Assembly (NCBI GenBank): GCA_014730295.1 | Contig: WJIN01000145.1 | Span: 1-19,536 of the forward strand | DNA from: Promethearchaeota archaeon | GTDB taxonomy: Archaea > Asgardarchaeota > Lokiarchaeia > Sigynarchaeales > SOKP01 | DNA: 19,536 bases | Direction of reading: 5' to 3' | Part shown: positions 15,384 through 19,536 of the stretch, one piece after another | How positions within the stretch are numbered: the first letter of the stretch is position 1 | Layout: each line of letters begins with the position of its first letter | Position numbers and translations under genes: made by a program | Notes under the pieces: generated by a model | The model's input: only the letters and a program-made list of their open reading frames with translations | Told to the model about the DNA's origin: nothing | The model's database searches: none

Positions 15384-16079
15384 ATGGATATTCTTCTAAT
15401 ACTGTTCATTTTTATCATCGCAATAATAATGGGTCTGACGGATTATTTTGGACATCGCATTTCGGGCTTAGCTTCTAAATATCGGGATGATATTCTTAGT
15501 TTCAGTTCGGGCTTGTTAATTTCTTTATTATTCTTAATTCTTGTGCCCGATCTAATTTCGCTTAATTTCTCGAGTATTCTATTTCTCTTTATGCTAATTG
15601 GTTTTATTCTCATGCATATGACGGAGAAATATATATATCGCCATGTGGATAATAAGCAGAAAGTATTGGAAGAACTTAAAGTACTCCACATTGCTGGATT
15701 TGGATTTGATAATTTCATGGTAGGCTTTATTATTGCAACGGTATTTATCATTGATCCCTTAGTGATTATAGAACTCTCTGTACCACTCTTCCTTCAAATG
15801 TTAACCTCTTCTATTTCATTGGATTCCATAGATACTCGATTAAATGATAAAATTAGTAAGACAATCTTGTCATTCCTACCGATTATTGGCGCAAGCGTGG
15901 GACTTATTTTAGAGTTGGAACAAATTTATACTAATTATGTGCTTGCGTTTGCCTTGGGCGTACTCTTTTATATGATCATTCGAGATGTGATCCCACAAGG
16001 TAAACGCGGAAACCCGTCATTTTTTCTCATTGGATCATTAATAACCATTGTCTTGTGGGCGATTCGGTCCTGGATATAA
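15384..16079 (+). CDS. ZIP-like membrane protein lacking the usual metal-binding histidines
   Basis: The 231-residue, multi-helix protein follows the order of ZIP (Zrt/Irt-like) metal transporters. Correspondences are LSFSSGLLISLLFLILVPDL (38-57) to helix 2, HMTEKYIYRH (78-87) to helix 3, GFGFDNFMVG (105-114) to the HNxxDG helix 4, and GVLFYMIIRDVIPQ (192-205) to helix 7. In ZIP proteins helix 4 carries H and N and helix 5 carries HExxHE to bind the metal. Here only the Asp (D109) remains in helix 4, and helix 5 (about 133-150) has no H or E at those places. It may transport another ion, act as a sensor or partner, or be a distant fold relative. The ATG at 15384 is placed for a leaderless mRNA behind the TATA box. 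Confidence 0.6.
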   Translation: MDILLILFIFIIAIIMGLTDYFGHRISGLASKYRDDILSFSSGLLISLLFLILVPDLISLNFSSILFLFMLIGFILMHMTEKYIYRHVDNKQKVLEELKVLHIAGFGFDNFMVGFIIATVFIIDPLVIIELSVPLFLQMLTSSISLDSIDTRLNDKISKTILSFLPIIGASVGLILELEQIYTNYVLAFALGVLFYMIIRDVIPQGKRGNPSFFLIGSLITIVLWAIRSWI

Positions 16080-16185
16080 TCAAATCTTATTTTTTATTTC
16101 TGATTTACTTATATAATAGATGCGAGGATAAATTATATCAGAGTATTAATCTTAATGAAAATAAAATAATATAAATTTTAAATTT

Positions 16186-16192
16186 CAAAAGG
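16186..16192 (+). promoter_or_regulatory. Ribosome binding site of the FDxxEN membrane protein
   Basis: An AAAGGT-type site lies about 8 bases before the ATG at 16201 and supports that start. A run of A and T upstream (about 16160-16180) may hold the TATA box. Confidence 0.45.
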
Positions 16193-16200
16193 TACTAAAA

Positions 16201-16755
16201 ATGTTCTTAGATAAGCTAAAAGAATTTCCACGCACCCGATATCTATTAATCATAACTGTTGGTGCATTTATAGTCTTTATATTAATTAATCAATTAATTT
16301 TTGTCCCCTTATCGAAGTTAGTCTCTACTTATAATGTTTTAGATTTCGAATTCGCATGGACTACAGATAGAATTGCCGTAATTTTTTCCTCTTGGGGTAC
16401 TGTAGGAATAGAAGCTCAAACTCTTGGAGTTTATTGGGATTTCCTATATATTTTCGGTTATGGATTCTTCATCTCAGGTTGTATTCTTTTTGTATCTCGT
16501 AATTTAAATGGAAAAATTCAGAAAATAGGATTATACACAACAATACTACCTTTAATTGCAGGAATATTTGACCTGATCGAAAATATTAATTTACTCATTA
16601 TGCTTCAGAATCCAGCAAATTTTAGTCCGATTGTCCCTTTCATTGCTTCAATTACTGCATTAATAAAATTCTCCCTTCTGATTTTAGGAATAGGATTTTT
16701 CTTTATAGCTCTAATCCTCTTGTTGATTGGCATTATAAAAAGTAGATTAACTTAA
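16201..16755 (+). CDS. Small integral membrane protein with FDLIEN motif
   Basis: This 184-residue protein has about four membrane helices (about 15-37, 79-98, 108-135 and 148-178). A longer extracytoplasmic loop (38-78) lies after helix 1. YWDFLYIFGYGFF (78-90) and GIFDLIENINLL (121-132) carry acidic residues inside or at the ends of helices. This helix pattern and the FDxxEN motif recall uncharacterised small membrane proteins of bacteria and archaea, but I cannot name the family. It follows the ZIP-like gene on the same strand by about 120 bp, with its own ribosome binding site, and ends directly in a T tract. The function is unknown. Confidence 0.65.
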   Translation: MFLDKLKEFPRTRYLLIITVGAFIVFILINQLIFVPLSKLVSTYNVLDFEFAWTTDRIAVIFSSWGTVGIEAQTLGVYWDFLYIFGYGFFISGCILFVSRNLNGKIQKIGLYTTILPLIAGIFDLIENINLLIMLQNPANFSPIVPFIASITALIKFSLLILGIGFFFIALILLLIGIIKSRLT

Positions 16756-16765
16756 TTTTTTTTTT
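16756..16765 (+). terminator. Oligo-T terminator
   Basis: Ten consecutive T follow immediately after the TAA stop of the membrane protein gene. This matches the archaeal intrinsic termination signal, which needs no hairpin. Confidence 0.6.
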
Positions 16766-16805
16766 CTATTAAGAGAATTTACATTAAAATTCTAAAGTAG
16801 GTTTT

Positions 16806-16856
16806 TAGAATTTGAAGATTTTTAATCCCTTATAAATGTGAGATATATTAAATAAG
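16806..16856 (+). repeat. Direct repeat upstream of the sulfatase (copy 1)
   Basis: It begins TAGAATTTGA and contains CTTATAAAT and GAGATATAT. It aligns over 50-51 bases with 18503-18552, with one gap and eight mismatches counted by eye. It contains a TATA-like core but lies about 170 bases before the sulfatase start. Confidence 0.6.
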
Positions 16857-17025
16857 TCTTTTTCAGAAAAATATTCGAATTGTGAAAGTTAAGTTTCTTC
16901 TTCTCTTATAATTGAAATTCCTAAATAATTTTATAGAATGTTTTACAATTCGCTTCGAAATTACCAACATATTATTGCTACTAAAAATTCTAAAAAATTA
17001 AAATTAACATATTCTATATAAAATT

Positions 17026-18435
17026 ATGGGAGAAATATCATATCCAAACATTATTTTTATACTTGCGGACGATTTAGGTTATGGAGATGTGGGTTGTTAT
17101 GGTTCTGAAAAAATTCCTACACCCCACATAGATAAAATAGCCTCTGAGGGCATAAGATTTACAGATGCTCATTCATCTTCGGCGGTTTGCTCACCAAGTA
17201 GATATTCCATAATTACAGGAAGATATAGCTGGCGATCACCTTTAAAGCGAGGAGTGTTGTGGGGCTATAGTTGGCCTATAATCGAGAAAGATCGTCCAAC
17301 TATCGCATCCATTCTAAAAAAGAAAGGTTATCATACAGCAGCCATAGGAAAATGGCATTTGGGTCTAAAATGGCCCACTCCTAATTATCAGCCAATAATG
17401 AATCTGATGGAGAAAAAACCTAATGTTGATTATACCAAACCAATCAAAGATGGACCACTATCGTTAGGGTTTGATTATTTTTTTGGAATTCCCGGTTCTC
17501 TCGATATGCATCCTTATTGCTTCATAGAAAATGACCACACTGTAGGAATTCCCAGCATAATGAAACAAAAGTTACACCAACAACAAATAGAAGGCTTGAT
17601 GACCCCAGGATGGCGAGATGAAGAAGTGGATATTAGATTCACAGAGAAAGCAAAAGAATTTATTAATAAGCACGTAGTAGAACAGAAAGATAAACCATTT
17701 TTTCTATACTTTTGTACCTCAGCTCCTCATCGCCCTTGTGATATAAGACCAGATTTTGTTATTGGAAAAAGTCAAGCGGGAGATCGGGGAGATATGGTGG
17801 TATTATTTGATTGGATAGTTGGTCAGATATACCAAGAACTTGAAAATTTAGAATTGTTAGAAAATACTCTTTTAGTTATAACAAGCGATAATGGTGCTCG
17901 AGCTAGTTGCTATAACGGTAAGGACTACGGTCATAACTCTAATGGACATTGGAGGGGTCAAAAAGCTGACATTTGGGAAGGGGGCCATCGGATACCTTTG
18001 ATTGCAAAATGGAAAAACCATATTCCCACAAATGAAATATCAAATGAACCTACTTGTTTAGTAGATATAGTTGCAACTTTATGTGCTATTATTGGAGAAT
18101 CTCTCCCGAATGCTGCTGAGGATAGCGAAAACATGTTGAAAGCATTTTTAGGAAAAAAGATAGAGAAAAATATAAGGGATTTTATGATTAATCATTCTGA
18201 TATTGGATTATTTGCCATTCGAAAAGGAGATTGGAAATTAATAAAGGGTCTTGGATCAGGTGGATTTACCCCACCAATAAGAAAAAGAGCAAAAAAAGGA
18301 ATGCCCAAGGGTCAACTATACAATTTAAGGAAAGATCCACAAGAACAACATAATCTTTGGAATGAAGAACCAACACTTGTAGAAAATCTAAAGAGAAATT
18401 TGAAAATTATTCGCAGTAAGTCTGATAAAAATTAA
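17026..18435 (+). CDS. Formylglycine-dependent sulfatase (arylsulfatase family)
   Basis: The enzyme hydrolyses sulfate esters. Visible are the metal-binding ILADDLG (11-17; D15, D16), the sulfatase signature CSPSR (C55-R59) whose Cys must be oxidised to formylglycine, GKWHLG (108-113; K109, H111), APHRP (233-237; H235), TSDNGA (286-291; D288, N289) and GQKADIWEGGHRIP (311-324; K313). At 469 residues it matches typical S1 sulfatases. No signal peptide or membrane helix is present: the catalytic domain begins about 7 residues after the start, so it appears cytoplasmic, which is unusual for the family. No formylglycine-generating enzyme or anSME is in the window. Two imperfect direct repeats flank the gene. 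It resembles bacterial (planctomycete-like) arylsulfatases, and acquisition by transfer is likely but inferred. The substrate is unknown. Confidence 0.9.
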   Translation: MGEISYPNIIFILADDLGYGDVGCYGSEKIPTPHIDKIASEGIRFTDAHSSSAVCSPSRYSIITGRYSWRSPLKRGVLWGYSWPIIEKDRPTIASILKKKGYHTAAIGKWHLGLKWPTPNYQPIMNLMEKKPNVDYTKPIKDGPLSLGFDYFFGIPGSLDMHPYCFIENDHTVGIPSIMKQKLHQQQIEGLMTPGWRDEEVDIRFTEKAKEFINKHVVEQKDKPFFLYFCTSAPHRPCDIRPDFVIGKSQAGDRGDMVVLFDWIVGQIYQELENLELLENTLLVITSDNGARASCYNGKDYGHNSNGHWRGQKADIWEGGHRIPLIAKWKNHIPTNEISNEPTCLVDIVATLCAIIGESLPNAAEDSENMLKAFLGKKIEKNIRDFMINHSDIGLFAIRKGDWKLIKGLGSGGFTPPIRKRAKKGMPKGQLYNLRKDPQEQHNLWNEEPTLVENLKRNLKIIRSKSDKN

Positions 18436-18502
18436 AAATCTTTTCTAATAACGTGAAACCATGACCTTTTTATACTTATTTTACCATCATAATATAGCAT
18501 TC

Positions 18503-18552
18503 TAGAATTTGACGGTTCTAATCCTTTATAAATAAGAGATATATCAAATAAA
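18503..18552 (+). repeat. Direct repeat downstream of the sulfatase (copy 2)
   Basis: This is the second copy of the element at 16806-16856, in the same orientation. It shares TAGAATTTGA, TAATCC, TTATAAAT and GAGATATAT. No plus-strand gene follows within the window, because the next gene runs on the opposite strand and ends at 18581, so a simple promoter role is not obvious. Confidence 0.6.
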
Positions 18553-18580
18553 TTATGTTGAATTTATGTTACTTTTTTAA

Positions 18581-19536
18581 TTATATATGGGGAAAAACTG
18601 AAGAACATGTTTTAAACATAATATGAACACCTTTATCTTTAAGCTTCTTCAGAACATTAGGATATTTTCGATAATACTTTTCTTCTCTTAAATTCGCTAT
18701 TTCTAAGTTTAGGATTTTTATTTTGAATTCTAATGATTGAATTGCTAATGATTTTTGATATTCCTCTTTTAAATCTATAGACTTTAATTGCTTGATACGC
18801 TTTTCTATTTCTTCAATCTGATTTTTCAATCCAATTTTTCTTTCTTCATATGTTCCGTAATTATCAATTTTATTCTCCACACGAATATTAGAAAGCTTAT
18901 CGAGTTGTAAGAGAGATTCAGGTAATTTGTTTATTTCAGCATCGCTGATCTCGAGTTTATGAAGGGATTCTAAATCCCCTAATGAACTTGGAAGTCTCTC
19001 AAACTTATTATTGCGCATCTCAAGCCATTTGAGTGATTTTAGTTTGCCTATCTCTTTAGGAAGAGAGGTAAATTGATTACCCCCTAAGTATAATGCCTCT
19101 AATTCTGTTAGAAAACAAATTTCACTTGTGAATTTAGTAAGATTATTTTCTGAAATTCCTAATTTTTTAAGTGATTTAAGATTTTCGATAGATTTTGGGA
19201 TATTTCCGAGTTGGTTATCACTTAAATATAATATCTCAAGGTTCCTTAAATTCCAAATTGAATCGGGAAGTGCAGCTATTTTATTATGAGATAAATTTAA
19301 AGTTCGGATTGACGTAAGATTCCCCATTGATTCTGGAAGTTTTTCAAGCTGATTCCATCCTAGGTCCATAAATTTAAGTGAGGATAAATTTCCGATGGAC
19401 TCCAGAAGCTCCGAAATTTGATGAGATCTTAATTCCAATCTTTTCAGAGACTTAAGATCTCCAAATGATTCTGGGAGGGTGCTAATCTTGCCCTCTCTAA
19501 TGATAAAGGTTTCGAGATTTGAGAGTTTACAGAAAC
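18581..19536 (-). CDS. Leucine-rich-repeat protein with coiled-coil tail, 5' end outside the window
   Basis: The frame is open to the window edge. Upstream of an internal TTG at 19438 it continues with 32 more codons of clear LRR sequence, including LPESFGDLKSLK, so at least 317 residues are visible and the true start is beyond 19536. About nine 23-residue repeats of the type LPxSIGNLxSLKxLxLxxNxL are visible, the bacterial/Shoc2-like LRR class that mediates protein-protein contact. After the repeats comes a helical charged stretch with coiled-coil character, then a short tail with one Cys. There is no signal or membrane segment in the visible part. LRR proteins with GTPase partners are frequent in Asgard archaea; whether a GTPase or other domain lies upstream cannot be seen. 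Confidence 0.85.
   Translation of the reverse strand, partial: FCKLSNLETFIIREGKISTLPESFGDLKSLKRLELRSHQISELLESIGNLSSLKFMDLGWNQLEKLPESMGNLTSIRTLNLSHNKIAALPDSIWNLRNLEILYLSDNQLGNIPKSIENLKSLKKLGISENNLTKFTSEICFLTELEALYLGGNQFTSLPKEIGKLKSLKWLEMRNNKFERLPSSLGDLESLHKLEISDAEINKLPESLLQLDKLSNIRVENKIDNYGTYEERKIGLKNQIEEIEKRIKQLKSIDLKEEYQKSLAIQSLEFKIKILNLEIANLREEKYYRKYPNVLKKLKDKGVHIMFKTCSSVFPHI

Noticed and set aside
16280..16300. TTAATTAA-type words inside the FDxxEN membrane protein gene, similar to the candidate operators
   Set aside because: They are explained by codons for Leu, Ile and Asn in an AT-rich gene. They show that these words also arise by chance, which lowers confidence in the operator idea.
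1..19536. CRISPR arrays, tRNA, rRNA, insertion sequences and transposases
   Set aside because: No regularly spaced repeats, tRNA-like T-loop with acceptor pairing, GC-rich rRNA segment or transposase motif was seen on either strand.

Overview
The window is strongly AT-rich DNA that looks archaeal. Several starts are preceded by TATA boxes, one of them (15384) at leaderless distance. Other starts have GGTGA/AAGGAG-type ribosome binding sites. The gene set combines a tungsten-type aldehyde:ferredoxin oxidoreductase, a pyruvate kinase, an RNase J-like beta-CASP protein, a DUF401 permease, membrane-anchored DUF4097-like solenoid proteins and a leucine-rich-repeat protein with a coiled-coil tail. 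Low GC, LRR proteins and many surface proteins fit an Asgard (Lokiarchaeia-like) archaeon best. That assignment is inference: no rRNA or universal marker gene is present.

Layout. Positions 1-2074 hold a broken or chimeric GPH-type sugar transporter (minus strand) and, divergent from it, a DUF401 membrane permease. Positions 2172-4940 hold a solitary TaqI/Eco57I-like adenine methyltransferase with a zinc-binding insert, followed by a pure coiled-coil protein. Both starts are preceded by TTAATTAA-centred palindromes. Positions 4941-7325 hold an intergenic stretch with a candidate structured RNA, the RNase J-like hydrolase, a 45-residue double-CxxC protein and a small unknown minus-strand gene. 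Positions 7719-11780 hold central metabolism: AOR, an unknown helical protein and pyruvate kinase. Positions 11793-14923 hold two paralogous anchored surface solenoid proteins on the minus strand, with a four-helix membrane protein on the plus strand between them. Positions 15384-16755 hold a ZIP-like membrane protein lacking the usual metal-ligand histidines and a second small membrane protein. Positions 17026-18435 hold an S1-type sulfatase flanked by about 50-nt imperfect direct repeats. Positions 18581-19536 hold an LRR protein whose 5' end lies outside the window.

The genes are mostly single transcription units, with about 90-450 bp between them and few co-oriented tight pairs, so no long operon is visible. 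The metabolic pair suggests glycolysis with ferredoxin-linked aldehyde oxidation, but the genes are not tightly coupled. No complete defence system, transposon, CRISPR array, tRNA or rRNA was found. The observations most worth following up are the direct repeats around the sulfatase, the candidate RNA at about 5069-5199, the twin palindromes between the divergent surface genes, and the altered pterin-motif residue in the AOR.
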